From Litorivita sp040371945 (lineage in GTDB: Bacteria; Pseudomonadota; Alphaproteobacteria; Rhodobacterales; Rhodobacteraceae): a DNA stretch of 64,000 bases. The stretch covers positions 620,001 through 684,000 of the forward strand of contig NZ_BAABWS010000001.1 of the NCBI RefSeq assembly GCF_040371945.1. Direction: 5' to 3'. Numbering within the stretch: the stretch's first letter is position 1; each line of letters starts with the position of its first letter. Positions 35,365-45,112 of this stretch are shown piece by piece. Both the position numbers and the translations under genes were made by a program. Below the pieces are notes generated by a model. That model saw only the letters and a list, made by a program, of their open reading frames with translations, had not been told where the DNA came from and ran no database searches.

Positions 35365-36396
35365 ATGGACGCAATCATCCTCCAAATTCTAAACGGGCTC
35401 GATAAGGGCTCGGCCTATGCGCTGATCGCGCTTGGGCTTACGCTGATTTTTGGCACGCTTGGCGTGGTCAACTTCGCCCACGGTGCGCTTTTCATGATCG
35501 GTGCCTTCTGCGCCGTCACGCTGAGCAAGATCCTCAACCTCAGCTTCGAAACCATCGATCCCACCAAGACCGACTTCCTTGGCAATCCGGCCAAGATCAA
35601 GACGACCTACGTGGAACAATGGTTCGGCAATGATTTCGGCGCGGCGCTTATCGATTGGTCCGTGCCGCTTGCGATCCTGTTTTCCATCCCGATCATGATT
35701 GCCTTTGGCTTCATCATGGAGCGGGGATTGATCAAACACTTCTACAAACGCCCCCATGCCGATCAGATCCTCGTGACCTTCGGCCTTGCCATCGTGTTGC
35801 AAGAGATCATCAAGGCCTTCTACGGCGCCAACCCGATCCCGACCCCTGCCCCCGATGTCTTCAAGGGCAGCTTTGATTTCGGCACGCTCTTGGGCTTTGA
35901 TCCCAATGTGATCATCTACCCCTACTGGCGTCTGGTCTACTTCGGCTTCTCGGCCCTGATCATCTCGGGTGTCTTTGCCTTCTTGCAATTCACCACCTTC
36001 GGCATGGTTGTGCGCGCCGGTATGGCCGACCGCGAAACTGTGGGGCTTTTGGGCATCAACATCGACAAACGCTTTACCTTCATGTTCGGCCTTGCGGCCG
36101 CCGTGGCGGGGGTTGCGGGCGTGATGTATGCGCCGATCAACTCGCCCAATTACCACATGGGGATGGATTTTCTGGTCCTGAGCTTCGTTGTGGTGGTTGT
36201 CGGCGGCATGGGCTCGCTTCCGGGCGCCGTGCTGGCAGGCTTCCTCTTGGGTGTCTTGGAGAGCTTCGCCTCCATGAACGAGGTCAAATCGCTCATTCCC
36301 GGTATCGACCAGATCATCATCTACGTCGTCGCCATCATCATTCTACTTACGCGTCCGCGTGGCCTGATGGGTCGCAAAGGCGTGATGGAGGACTAA
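35365..36396 (+). CDS. LIV-type ABC transporter permease (LivH-like)
   Basis: Inner-membrane permease of 343 residues and about eight helices. It shows the family's LGLTLIFGTLGVVNFAHGA near the N-terminus and VVVVVGGMGSLPGAVLAGFL towards the end. ATG 35365, with GGTGGGAA just upstream, is preferred over the GTG at 35356. An extra soluble loop (about 55-80, ETIDPTKTDFLGNPAKIK) is longer than in E. coli LivH. It ends 3 bp before the second permease gene. Confidence 0.92.
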   Translation: MDAIILQILNGLDKGSAYALIALGLTLIFGTLGVVNFAHGALFMIGAFCAVTLSKILNLSFETIDPTKTDFLGNPAKIKTTYVEQWFGNDFGAALIDWSVPLAILFSIPIMIAFGFIMERGLIKHFYKRPHADQILVTFGLAIVLQEIIKAFYGANPIPTPAPDVFKGSFDFGTLLGFDPNVIIYPYWRLVYFGFSALIISGVFAFLQFTTFGMVVRAGMADRETVGLLGINIDKRFTFMFGLAAAVAGVAGVMYAPINSPNYHMGMDFLVLSFVVVVVGGMGSLPGAVLAGFLLGVLESFASMNEVKSLIPGIDQIIIYVVAIIILLTRPRGLMGRKGVMED

Positions 36397-36399
36397 TCC

Positions 36400-37602
36400 A
36401 TGCTGGGTCTGAACAAAAAAGACTTCTCGCTTCTTCTGATCGTGGCCGTGCTGACCATGTGCGCGCCTTTCATTCTCAACCCCTTCCCCGAAGGCTCTGC
36501 CATGGCGCAGTTCAACGCGGGCTATCCCGATTTGATGCAGCGTTTCGTGATCTTTGGCATCTTTGCCGTCGGATTTAACATCCTCTTTGGCCTGACCGGC
36601 TACCTCAGCTTCGGTCACGCCGCGTTCCTCGGTGTGGGCTCCTACTCTGCGGTGTGGATGTTCAAGCTCTTGTCGATGAACGTCATCCCCGCGATCCTTC
36701 TGGCGGTGGTTGTCTCGGGGCTTTTTGCTCTGGTGATCGGCTTTATCTCGCTACGCCGTTCGGGGATTTACTTCTCGATCCTGACGCTGGCCTTTGCGCA
36801 GATGTCCTTCAACCTCGCCTATTCGGTGCTCACCCCGATCACCAATGGCGAAACCGGTCTGCAACTGACGCTCAGCGATCCGCGCGTTCTTGGCCAATCG
36901 GCCACGGCCGATGGCTCGATCCCTGTGACCTCGCTCTTCGGGATTGAAATGCGCTCGACCTACGAGATGACCGTCGGGCCGTGGCTGTTCCAGTTCAATG
37001 CGGGCTACTACCTGTGCGCCTTCATCTTGCTGCTCAGCTTCTATCTTGCGATCCGCATCTTCCGCTCGCCTTTCGGCCTGATGCTGCGCGCGATCAAATC
37101 GAACCAGACACGGCTCAACTATACCGGCCTCAATGCGCGTCCCTATACTTTGGCGGCTTTCGTGATCTCGGGCATGTATGCTGGACTGGCCGGTGCCTTG
37201 ATGGCCTCGATGGACCCTCTTGCGGGCGCCGAGCGTATGCAATGGACCGCCTCGGGCGAGGTGGTGCTGATGACCATCCTTGGCGGCGCGGGCACATTGA
37301 TCGGTCCGGTTCTGGGCGCAGGCTTCATCAAGTATTTCGAGAACATCTTCTCGAAGATCAACGATACAGTTCTGCACGGCTGGTTTGAATTCATGCCGGA
37401 CGGCTTGGAAAACCTGATCGTCGGCATCTTGCACCCCTTCATCGGCAAGGGCTGGCACCTGACGCTGGGCCTGTTGTTCATGCTCGTGGTGATTTTCTTG
37501 CCGGGCGGTCTGGTCGAAGGCGGTCAACGCATCGGACGTTTGTTCAAGCGTAAGAAATCCGACGATGCGGGCGACAAAGCCCAATCCACCCCTGCAGAAT
37601 AA
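36400..37602 (+). CDS. LIV-type ABC transporter permease (LivM-like)
   Basis: Second permease subunit, 400 residues and about ten helices. Family features include FGLTGYLSFGHAAFLGVGSY and the late loop VLMTILGGAGTLIGPVLGAG. The C-terminal basic tail (RLFKRKKSDDAG) is cytoplasmic. It lies 3 bp after the LivH-like gene and 12 bp before the first ATPase gene, so all are one operon. Confidence 0.93.
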   Translation: MLGLNKKDFSLLLIVAVLTMCAPFILNPFPEGSAMAQFNAGYPDLMQRFVIFGIFAVGFNILFGLTGYLSFGHAAFLGVGSYSAVWMFKLLSMNVIPAILLAVVVSGLFALVIGFISLRRSGIYFSILTLAFAQMSFNLAYSVLTPITNGETGLQLTLSDPRVLGQSATADGSIPVTSLFGIEMRSTYEMTVGPWLFQFNAGYYLCAFILLLSFYLAIRIFRSPFGLMLRAIKSNQTRLNYTGLNARPYTLAAFVISGMYAGLAGALMASMDPLAGAERMQWTASGEVVLMTILGGAGTLIGPVLGAGFIKYFENIFSKINDTVLHGWFEFMPDGLENLIVGILHPFIGKGWHLTLGLLFMLVVIFLPGGLVEGGQRIGRLFKRKKSDDAGDKAQSTPAE

Positions 37603-37614
37603 GGAGACGTTAGA

Positions 37615-38370
37615 ATGGGTATTCTAGAAGTCAAAAACGTCGGCAAACGCTTTGGCGGTCTGCAGGCTCTGGGCGATGTGAACCTCTCGGTCGCCGAAAA
37701 CTCGGTCCATGCAATCATCGGGCCGAACGGGGCGGGCAAATCCACTTTGCTCAACTGCCTCGTCGGCAAATTGATCCCCGACACCGGATCGGTGATGTTC
37801 GACGGGCAATCGGTCTTGGGCCGCACGCCCTACGAGATCAACCAGATGGGCATTTCTCGCGTGTTCCAGACCCCAGAGATCTTTGGCGATCTTTCGGTGA
37901 TGGAAAACATGATGATCCCCTGTTTTGCCAAACGCGACGGGGCCTTCCGCCTGCATGCCATCGAGCATACGCAGAACGAGAAAGACATCGTCGAGAAGGC
38001 CGAGAAAATGCTTGAGGATATGAACATGGCGAACAAGCGGCATATGAATGCCGCCTCCATGTCGCGCGGTGACAAACGCCGCCTCGAGATCGGCATGTGC
38101 CTTGCGCAAGAGCCGCGCCTTTTGCTGCTCGACGAGCCGACGGCAGGCATGGCGCGGGCCGATACCAACAACACCATCGACCTGCTCAAACAGATCAAGG
38201 AAGAGCGCGACATCACCATCGCGATCATTGAACACGACATGCATGTGGTGTTCTCCTTGGCCGAGCGGATCACCGTTTTGGCCCAAGGCACACCCTTGGT
38301 CGAAGACACGCCCGAAAACATCAAAGGCCATCCCAAGGTGCGCGAAGCATACCTTGGCGAGACGGCATAA
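37615..38370 (+). CDS. LIV-type ABC transporter ATPase (LivG-like)
   Basis: Cytoplasmic ATPase subunit, 251 residues. Walker A GPNGAGKST is near residue 39, the signature region reads MSRGDKRRLEIGMCLA (SRGDKR instead of the canonical SGGQ), and Walker B is LLLLDEPTAGM. SD AAGGAG precedes the start. It pairs with the next gene to power the two permeases. Confidence 0.93.
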   Translation: MGILEVKNVGKRFGGLQALGDVNLSVAENSVHAIIGPNGAGKSTLLNCLVGKLIPDTGSVMFDGQSVLGRTPYEINQMGISRVFQTPEIFGDLSVMENMMIPCFAKRDGAFRLHAIEHTQNEKDIVEKAEKMLEDMNMANKRHMNAASMSRGDKRRLEIGMCLAQEPRLLLLDEPTAGMARADTNNTIDLLKQIKEERDITIAIIEHDMHVVFSLAERITVLAQGTPLVEDTPENIKGHPKVREAYLGETA

Positions 38371-38385
38371 GCGGAGGCATTCGAT

Positions 38386-39141
38386 ATGAACGTCAAACCC
38401 GACTTTTCCAAAGGCAAGAACCTTGCCGAAACCGCCCCCGCCTTCTTGTCGGTCTGGGAGATGGAAAGCTACTACGGCGAAAGCTACATCGTGCAGAACA
38501 TTTCGTTCAACGTGCATGAGGGCGAAATCCTTGCGCTTTTGGGCCGCAACGGGGCGGGCAAAACCTCGACCCTGCGCTCCATCGCGCGCATGGACAGCCC
38601 GCAAGTCACCCATGGCGAGATTTGGCTTGATCACCAGCCGCTGCACAATATGGCCTCGCATCAGGCCTCTGCCGCAGGCATCGCGCTTGTGCCCGAGGAC
38701 CGCTGCATCATCCCTGGGCTGACGGTCGAAGAGAACCTGCAACTGGCGCAAATCGCCCCGCCGATCGGCTGGTCGCTGGAGCGCCTTTACGAGCTGTTCC
38801 CGCGTCTGGGCGAGCGGCGCAAGCAAGAGGGCGTGACGCTTTCGGGCGGCGAGCAGCAGATGCTCGCCATCGCCCGCGCCTTGGCCCGCGACATCAAGGT
38901 TCTCTTGCTCGACGAGCCTTACGAGGGTCTCGCCCCCGTCATCGTCGACGAGATCGAGAAAACCCTGCGCATCATCAAGGAGCAGGGCATCACCACGGTG
39001 ATCGTTGAACAAAACGCCGTGCGCGCGCTGGAGCTGGCCGACCGCGCGGTGATCCTCGACACCGGCGGCATCGTCTTTGACGGCGCGGCCTCCGAGGTTC
39101 TCGGCGATGAGGCGCTGCGCGCCGAATATCTGGCGATTTAA
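38386..39141 (+). CDS. LIV-type ABC transporter ATPase (LivF-like)
   Basis: Second ATPase subunit, 251 residues. It has Walker A GRNGAGKTS, signature LSGGEQQMLAIARAL and Walker B VLLLDEPYEGLAP. An N-terminal extension of about 20 residues precedes the ATPase core. It ends 99 bp before acs. Confidence 0.93.
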   Translation: MNVKPDFSKGKNLAETAPAFLSVWEMESYYGESYIVQNISFNVHEGEILALLGRNGAGKTSTLRSIARMDSPQVTHGEIWLDHQPLHNMASHQASAAGIALVPEDRCIIPGLTVEENLQLAQIAPPIGWSLERLYELFPRLGERRKQEGVTLSGGEQQMLAIARALARDIKVLLLDEPYEGLAPVIVDEIEKTLRIIKEQGITTVIVEQNAVRALELADRAVILDTGGIVFDGAASEVLGDEALRAEYLAI

Positions 39142-39240
39142 GCCATAAAGAGCCAAATCCGTCCGCCTTTGGTCCCGATTGAAAGGGCCACGGCGGACGG
39201 GTTACCCAGATCCAAACGAAATAGTAGTGAAGGCTATCCC

Positions 39241-41190
39241 ATGTCCGATCAATCCTACCCGCCCTCCGCCGCATTCACCAAAGCGTCCCACGCCGACAAG
39301 GCGACCTATGACCAGATGTATGCCGCCTCGATCAATGACCCAGAGGCCTTTTGGGGCGAGCATGGCAAGCGGATTGACTGGATCAAGCCCTTCACCAAAG
39401 TGAAATCCTCCGACTTCACCCTCGGATCGGTCGATATCAAATGGTTCGAGGACGGCACATTGAACGCCTCCTACAACTGCATCGACCGCCATCTGGAGAC
39501 CCGCGGCGATCAAACCGCGATCATCTGGGAGCCGGACAGCCCCGAGGATGAGGCGCTCCATATCACCTATAAAGAGCTGCACCGGCGCACCTGCCGCATG
39601 GCCAATATCCTCGAAGATATGGGCGTGCGCAAAGGCGACCGCGTCATCATCTACCTGCCGATGATCCCCGAGGCGGCCTATGCGATGCTGGCCTGTGCGC
39701 GGATCGGCGCGGTGCATTCCATCGTCTTCGCGGGCTTCTCGCCCGATGCGCTCGGTGCGCGGATCAATGGCAGCGACGCCAAAGTGGTGATCACCGCCGA
39801 CGAAGCCCCCCGCGGCGGGCGCAAAACCGCGCTCAAATCCAACACCGATGCGGCGCTGCTGCATTGCAAGGACACGGTCAAATGCCTTGTGGTCAAACGC
39901 ACGGGCGGTCAAACCACTTGGATCGACGGGCGCGATTACGACTATAACGAAATGGCCGCCGAGGCCGATGATTACAGCAAACCGGCGGAAATGAACGCGG
40001 AGGACCCGCTTTTCGTGCTCTACACCTCCGGCTCGACCGGTCAACCCAAAGGCGTCGTGCATTGCACCGGCGGCTATATGGTCTATGCCGCGATGACCCA
40101 TCAATACACCTTTGACTATCACGAGGGCGACATCTTCTGGTGCACCGCCGATGTGGGCTGGGTCACCGGTCACAGCTATATCGTCTATGGCCCGCTGGCC
40201 AATGGCGCGACCACCATCATGTTCGAAGGCGTGCCGACCTACCCCGATGCAGGCCGCTTCTGGGCCGTGTGCGAAAAACACAAGGTGAACCAGTTCTATA
40301 CCGCCCCCACCGCCATTCGCGCCCTGATGGGCCAAGGCAACGAATGGGTCGAGAAATACGACCTGTCGGACCTCAAGCTGCTCGGCACCGTCGGCGAGCC
40401 GATCAACCCCGAGGCGTGGAATTGGTATAATGACGTGATCGGCAAGGGCAAATGCCCGATTGTCGACACATGGTGGCAAACCGAAACCGGCGGCCATATG
40501 CTCACCCCCCTGCCCGGCGCGACGGCCACCAAACCCGGATCTGCGACCCTGCCCTTCTTTGGCGTCAAGCCTGTCGTTCTCGACCCCCACACCGGCGAGG
40601 AAATCCATGACACCGAATGCGAAGGCGTCTTGGCCATCAAGGACAGCTGGCCTGGCCAGATGCGCACGGTCTTTGGCGATCACGAGCGGTTCGAGAAAAC
40701 CTATTTCTCCGACTACAAAGGCTATTATTTCGCCGGTGACGGATGCCGCCGCGACAAGGATGGCTACTACTGGATCACCGGCCGCGTCGATGACGTGATC
40801 AACGTGTCGGGCCACCGTATGGGCACCGCCGAGGTGGAAAGCGCATTGGTCGCCCACGCCAAGGTCGCCGAAGCCGCTGTCGTAGGCTATCCCCATGATA
40901 TCAAAGGCCAAGGCATCTATGCCTATGTCACATTGATGAACGGGGTCGAGCCGACGGATGAGCTGCGCAAAGAGCTTGAAACTTGGGTGCGCACCGAAAT
41001 CGGACCGATCGCCAAACCGGACCTCATCCAATGGGCCCCCGGCTTGCCGAAAACCCGTTCGGGCAAGATCATGCGCCGCATCCTGCGCAAGATCGCCGAA
41101 AACGATTTTGGCAGCCTTGGCGACACCTCGACCTTGGCCGAACCCGCCGTGGTCGACGAGTTGATCGAGAACCGCATGAACCGCGGGTGA
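39241..41190 (+). CDS. acsA: Acetyl-CoA synthetase
   Basis: AMP-forming ligase converting acetate, ATP and CoA to acetyl-CoA. The 649-residue protein has the adenylation motif YTSGSTGQPKGVVH, WWQTETGG, and the C-terminal PKTRSGKIMRR; the lysine in that motif is K609, the residue inactivated by acetylation in other Acs proteins. The start at 39241 gives the family N-terminus (MSDQSYPPSA). It is the last gene of the ABC-transporter unit and is followed by a terminator. Close homologues activate propionate, so specificity is not absolute. Confidence 0.96.
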   Translation: MSDQSYPPSAAFTKASHADKATYDQMYAASINDPEAFWGEHGKRIDWIKPFTKVKSSDFTLGSVDIKWFEDGTLNASYNCIDRHLETRGDQTAIIWEPDSPEDEALHITYKELHRRTCRMANILEDMGVRKGDRVIIYLPMIPEAAYAMLACARIGAVHSIVFAGFSPDALGARINGSDAKVVITADEAPRGGRKTALKSNTDAALLHCKDTVKCLVVKRTGGQTTWIDGRDYDYNEMAAEADDYSKPAEMNAEDPLFVLYTSGSTGQPKGVVHCTGGYMVYAAMTHQYTFDYHEGDIFWCTADVGWVTGHSYIVYGPLANGATTIMFEGVPTYPDAGRFWAVCEKHKVNQFYTAPTAIRALMGQGNEWVEKYDLSDLKLLGTVGEPINPEAWNWYNDVIGKGKCPIVDTWWQTETGGHMLTPLPGATATKPGSATLPFFGVKPVVLDPHTGEEIHDTECEGVLAIKDSWPGQMRTVFGDHERFEKTYFSDYKGYYFAGDGCRRDKDGYYWITGRVDDVINVSGHRMGTAEVESALVAHAKVAEAAVVGYPHDIKGQGIYAYVTLMNGVEPTDELRKELETWVRTEIGPIAKPDLIQWAPGLPKTRSGKIMRRILRKIAENDFGSLGDTSTLAEPAVVDELIENRMNRG

Positions 41191-41503
41191 ACAGGTGTCA
41201 CATGACGCATGCAAAGGCCGGAGCATTGCTTCGGCCTTTTCTTTTGCGCCGCGCCCTGAAAATCAGCCGCGCAAATGTGAATTTTTCTTCACATGTCTGA
41301 AGCTGTTAAGCTTTGCGAGGTAGACCTTGGCAAAGTCATCCACAGGGCCCTGCCCGCCGCCGCCCCCGCAAACCCCACGCAGGGTAGGGTTTGAACCGTC
41401 CAATTTCCTCAAGAATTACGTCCACTTAAGAGGTATTAATCGCATGTAAAGATTTACCTCTTAACCTCTGAGTCGTGTGGGGGGTAATCGAAGGATGTAA
41501 CAA
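41191..41503 (+). terminator. Intergenic region with acs terminator (41213-41245)
   Basis: AAAGGCCG (41213-41220) pairs with CGGCCTTT (41232-41239), followed by TCTTTT: the acs terminator. The remaining 250 bp up to 41503 are AT-richer than average, with GTAAAGATTTACCTCTTAACC near 41446, and probably hold the promoter of the next gene. No gene was found. Confidence 0.7.
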
Positions 41504-42358
41504 ATGCTAGCGATGCGGATTGTCGGATGGGCGATGTCCAGCGTGCTGCAAGACGGCACGCAAAAGCAAATTCACCAAACACCTCAAACCGATACCTCGT
41601 CGGCGGGAACAGGCGCGCGCGGCTTTGTGCCCGGTGCGGCCCCTGCCACGGGCGCTCTCTCGCCGCCTTCGGCGATCAATCCGGCCACGGTTCTGGCCAA
41701 TCCCGCAGGGGCAGAGAAATCCGGCACCGCGCAGGAGCAAAAAAACCAAGCCGCCGCCGATGTGGTGCGCCGCTCCGCCAACCCGTCCTCGAGCGAAAGC
41801 GCCGCGCGCGCCGCCATTGAAGGCGCGGTAGACCGCAGTGCGCCGCGCGCGCGCGAGGATCACAAAAGCCGCAAAGAAGACGCCGACGCCATGTTTGGCA
41901 GCCCCGAAGAGGAGGCGCGCGCCGCGGCTTTGGACGCCAAGCAAAACGCCGCCGCGCAAGCCGCATTCAAGGCCGAGCGGGACGCCAGCAACGACCACAA
42001 CCTTGCCCTTGTGCAGGCCGAAAAATCCCAAACCGCGCAAAGCATCGAGACCCGCCGCGAAACTGCGCCGCCCCAGCAGACGGCCACACAGAGCGAGGAT
42101 GCGCTGCGCGAGCAGGCCGAAATTTCCTCGGCCGAGAGCCATGCCCGCAGCCTCGCGTTGCAAGCAGAACTGCGCGCGCAATATCTGGTGCGCGAGATTC
42201 AAGCCGCCGTGCGTGAGGCCAAGCAAAGCGCGATTGAAGCTGCCCGCAATGGCGAGAAGGTCGGCGGAGTGGATATTCCCACCTCGGATCAACGCTTTGC
42301 CGCAAGTCAGGTTCTGGCGACTTATAACGCCGCCATCGTCGCCAGCCGCGCCGCATAA
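41504..42358 (+). CDS. Ala/Gln/Glu-rich hypothetical protein, 284 aa
   Basis: No family recognised. After a short hydrophobic start (MLAMRIVGWAMSSVL) the protein is hydrophilic and low in complexity: a Pro/Ala/Thr-rich stretch (about 25-75) and then a long predicted helical region rich in Ala, Glu, Gln and Arg (about 75-270). Cysteine is absent. GAAGGATG lies 9 bp before ATG 41504; an internal ATG at 41534 is an alternative. It resembles disordered or coiled-coil flagellar-type proteins in composition only. Confidence 0.6.
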   Translation: MLAMRIVGWAMSSVLQDGTQKQIHQTPQTDTSSAGTGARGFVPGAAPATGALSPPSAINPATVLANPAGAEKSGTAQEQKNQAAADVVRRSANPSSSESAARAAIEGAVDRSAPRAREDHKSRKEDADAMFGSPEEEARAAALDAKQNAAAQAAFKAERDASNDHNLALVQAEKSQTAQSIETRRETAPPQQTATQSEDALREQAEISSAESHARSLALQAELRAQYLVREIQAAVREAKQSAIEAARNGEKVGGVDIPTSDQRFAASQVLATYNAAIVASRAA

Positions 42359-42453
42359 CCCTGCGCCGCGCTCGCCGCAAAAGCCAAGCCGCAGGCAGGC
42401 GCAGGTGCAATATTGCGCTTTACGCCTGCGGGCCAGTGGGTCCACAATAGGCT

Positions 42454-43065
42454 ATGGTCACCCAAACACGCAGCACGCCGCCCTCCTCGCACCCCATCGA
42501 TCCCGCGGATCGCGCCGCGCCGCAATCGCTGTCCGATCTGGCCTTCGACTATGCGCCGACGGGCTTGGTGGTCTTGGAAAATCGCATCGTGCGCCGCTGC
42601 AACCAACAATTCGCGCGCATGTTCGGCGGCACACCCGAAAGCTATATAAACACCCAGTTTTCCGCGCTCTACCCCTCCCTTCAGGAGTTTGAAACCATCG
42701 GTGCGCGTTGGCGAGAAGGCATGCGCAGCACCGGTAGGCATCAAGATGAACGCATCATGCGCCGCCGCGATGGAACGTTGTTTTGGTGCCGCGCGCGCGG
42801 GCAATCGCTCACCCCCGAAGACCCGTTTCGCCAAGGTGTGTGGTCCTTTGCCGATATCTCCGAAGAGCGCCCCTTGGTCGAGTTAACGCGCCGCGAGCGC
42901 GATGTCGCGATCCTCACCTGCCGCGGGCTAACCTGCAAGGAAATCGGCAAGGAACTGGACCTGAGCTACCGGACAATCGAGGTCTACCGTGCGCGGCTTT
43001 TGCAAAAATTCAAGGCGCGCAAGCTGGCGGAATTGGTGGCGAAATTGTCGGGAACCCCCCTTTAA
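42454..43065 (+). CDS. PAS-LuxR transcriptional regulator
   Basis: The 203-residue regulator has a PAS domain (about 28-140: LAFDYAPTGLVVLENRIVRR, with MRRRDGTLFWCRARG as the later strand) and a C-terminal LuxR/GerE helix-turn-helix (about 140-200: ELTRRERDVAILTCRGLTCK, then SYRTIEVYRARLLQK). It has no receiver domain, so a small molecule or redox state is probably sensed by PAS. It is followed by accB after 180 bp; a regulatory link is not evident. Confidence 0.87.
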   Translation: MVTQTRSTPPSSHPIDPADRAAPQSLSDLAFDYAPTGLVVLENRIVRRCNQQFARMFGGTPESYINTQFSALYPSLQEFETIGARWREGMRSTGRHQDERIMRRRDGTLFWCRARGQSLTPEDPFRQGVWSFADISEERPLVELTRRERDVAILTCRGLTCKEIGKELDLSYRTIEVYRARLLQKFKARKLAELVAKLSGTPL

Positions 43066-43245
43066 GCCATATCGCCCTACCCGTTTTGACGCAAAATCGG
43101 GGATTTTCACCTCGCTTTCCCACAAGAGTTAGCGCAAAGAGGAAGAAATTGCCCGCTTTATTCGCATCCACGCATGCCATATAAGCAGGCCAGATTTGGT
43201 AGCGCGCACAACAAAGATGAGCGCATCTGACCGTTTGAGGACAAC

Positions 43246-43731
43246 ATGACAAAAAACACCCATGACTCCGATGTGGCCTTTATTCAGGCACTGGCCGAGC
43301 TTTTGCGCGAAAACGATTTGACCGAGTTGCAGGTCAAACGCGAATATGGCGAAGACGACAGCCTCAACGTGCGCGTCAGCCGCAAAAAGGAAATCGTCAC
43401 CCAAGTCGCGGCGGCCCCTGCCGCCGCTGCCGCACCGGCGCCCGCCGCCGCACCGGCCCCAATCGCCCCCGCCGCCGAAGAAGACCCCGCCAGCCACCCC
43501 GGCGCGGTGACCTCGCCCATGGTCGGCACAGTCTATATGCAAGCCGAACCCGGCGCGCCCTCCTTCATTTCGGTCGGCGCTCAGGTCAGCGAAGGCGACA
43601 CGCTGTTGATCGTCGAAGCGATGAAAACCATGAACCATATTCCGGCGCCGAAATCGGGCACCGTGAAGCGCATCCTCGTCGCCGATGGCGATGCGGTCGA
43701 ATATGGCTCGCCCCTCGTCGTTATCGAATAA
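43246..43731 (+). CDS. accB: Biotin carboxyl carrier protein of acetyl-CoA carboxylase
   Basis: Carrier of the carboxybiotin in the first step of fatty-acid synthesis. The 161 residues comprise an N-terminal helical region, a Pro/Ala linker (about 52-80) and a C-terminal biotinyl domain with K127 in EAMKTMN and the thumb-containing SPMVGTVYMQAEPGAPSF. It precedes accC by 10 bp, the conserved accBC pair. Confidence 0.96.
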   Translation: MTKNTHDSDVAFIQALAELLRENDLTELQVKREYGEDDSLNVRVSRKKEIVTQVAAAPAAAAAPAPAAAPAPIAPAAEEDPASHPGAVTSPMVGTVYMQAEPGAPSFISVGAQVSEGDTLLIVEAMKTMNHIPAPKSGTVKRILVADGDAVEYGSPLVVIE

Positions 43732-43741
43732 GGCGCAGCAT

Positions 43742-45091
43742 ATGTTCGATAAAATCCTAATTGCCAACCGAGGCGAGATTGCCCTCAGGGTCATCCGCGC
43801 GGCCCGCGAAATGGGCATCCAATCGGTCGCGGTGCATTCCACCGCCGATGCCGATGCGATGCATGTACGCATGGCCGATGAAAGCATCTGTATCGGCCCG
43901 CCCTCTTCCGCCGACAGCTACCTGTCGATCCCCGCGATCATCGCCGCCTGCGAAGTCACCGGCGCGCAGGCCGTGCACCCCGGGTATGGCTTTTTGTCGG
44001 AAAACGCCAATTTCGTGCAGATCATCGAAGATCACGGGCTGACCTTTATCGGCCCGACTGCCGAGCACATCCGCGTCATGGGCGACAAAATCACCGCCAT
44101 CGACACGATGAAGGCGCTTGGCGTGCCCTGCGTGCCCGGATCGGGCGGCGGCGTGCCGGACCTGAAAACCGCGCAAAAGCTGGGCGCTGAAATCGGCTAT
44201 CCGGTCATCGTCAAGGCCACCGCTGGCGGCGGCGGGCGCGGCATGAAAGTTGCCGAAACCGCAGCCGAGATGGAAAGCGCCTTTATGACGGCGCGCAGCG
44301 AGGCGAAAGCCGCCTTTGGCAATGACGAGGTCTATATCGAGAAATATCTGACCACGCCGCGCCATATCGAAATTCAGGTGTTCGGCGATGGCAAAGGCCG
44401 CGCCGTGCATTTGGGCGAGCGCGATTGCTCGCTGCAGCGGCGCCACCAAAAGGTATTCGAAGAGGCCCCCGGCCCCTGTATCACCCCCGAAGAGCGCGCC
44501 CGCATTGGCAAAATCTGCGCCGATGCGGTGGCCAAGATCAACTATACCGGCGCGGGCACCATCGAGTTTCTCTATGAGAACGGCGAGTTCTATTTCATCG
44601 AAATGAACACCCGCCTTCAAGTCGAGCACCCCGTCACCGAGGGGATTTTCGGCGTGGACCTCGTGCGCGAACAAATCCGCGTTGCCGAAGGCCTGCCCAT
44701 GTCCTTCGAGCAGGACGATCTGACCATCAACGGTCATGCCATTGAAGTGCGGATCAACGCGGAAAAACTGCCGAAATTCTCGCCCTGCCCTGGTAAGATC
44801 ACGGCCTATCACGCCCCTGGCGGGCTTGGTGTGCGCATGGATAGCGCGCTTTATGACGGCTATACGATCCCGCCCTATTACGACAGTTTGATCGGCAAGC
44901 TGATCGTCCACGGCCGTGATCGCAACGAGGCCTTGGCCCGTTTGAACCGCGCTTTGGGCGAATTGATTGTCGATGGGGTCGACACCACCGTGCCGCTCTT
45001 CGATGCTCTTTTGCAAGAGCAGGACATTTTGGATGGCAGCTATAACATCCATTGGCTCGAAGACTGGCTTGAAAACAAGTTTCAACCCTAA
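43742..45091 (+). CDS. accC: Biotin carboxylase subunit of acetyl-CoA carboxylase
   Basis: ATP-grasp enzyme carboxylating the biotin on AccB. The 449-residue length is typical. Motifs: KILIANRGEIALRVIRA, the glycine-rich lid KATAGGGGRGMK, and the signature FIEMNTRLQVEHPVTE. ATG 43742 gives the family N-terminus MFDKILIANR; upstream in-frame starts overlap accB. A hairpin terminator follows at 45113. Confidence 0.97.
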   Translation: MFDKILIANRGEIALRVIRAAREMGIQSVAVHSTADADAMHVRMADESICIGPPSSADSYLSIPAIIAACEVTGAQAVHPGYGFLSENANFVQIIEDHGLTFIGPTAEHIRVMGDKITAIDTMKALGVPCVPGSGGGVPDLKTAQKLGAEIGYPVIVKATAGGGGRGMKVAETAAEMESAFMTARSEAKAAFGNDEVYIEKYLTTPRHIEIQVFGDGKGRAVHLGERDCSLQRRHQKVFEEAPGPCITPEERARIGKICADAVAKINYTGAGTIEFLYENGEFYFIEMNTRLQVEHPVTEGIFGVDLVREQIRVAEGLPMSFEQDDLTINGHAIEVRINAEKLPKFSPCPGKITAYHAPGGLGVRMDSALYDGYTIPPYYDSLIGKLIVHGRDRNEALARLNRALGELIVDGVDTTVPLFDALLQEQDILDGSYNIHWLEDWLENKFQP

Positions 45092-45112
45092 GCGGTTGAT
45101 ATAAATGACAAA

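Noticed and set aside
33765..35378. 537-codon minus-strand frame opposite the ABC binding-protein gene
   Set aside because: The plus strand has a Tat signal, Shine-Dalgarno and a binding-protein fold; the opposite frame has none.
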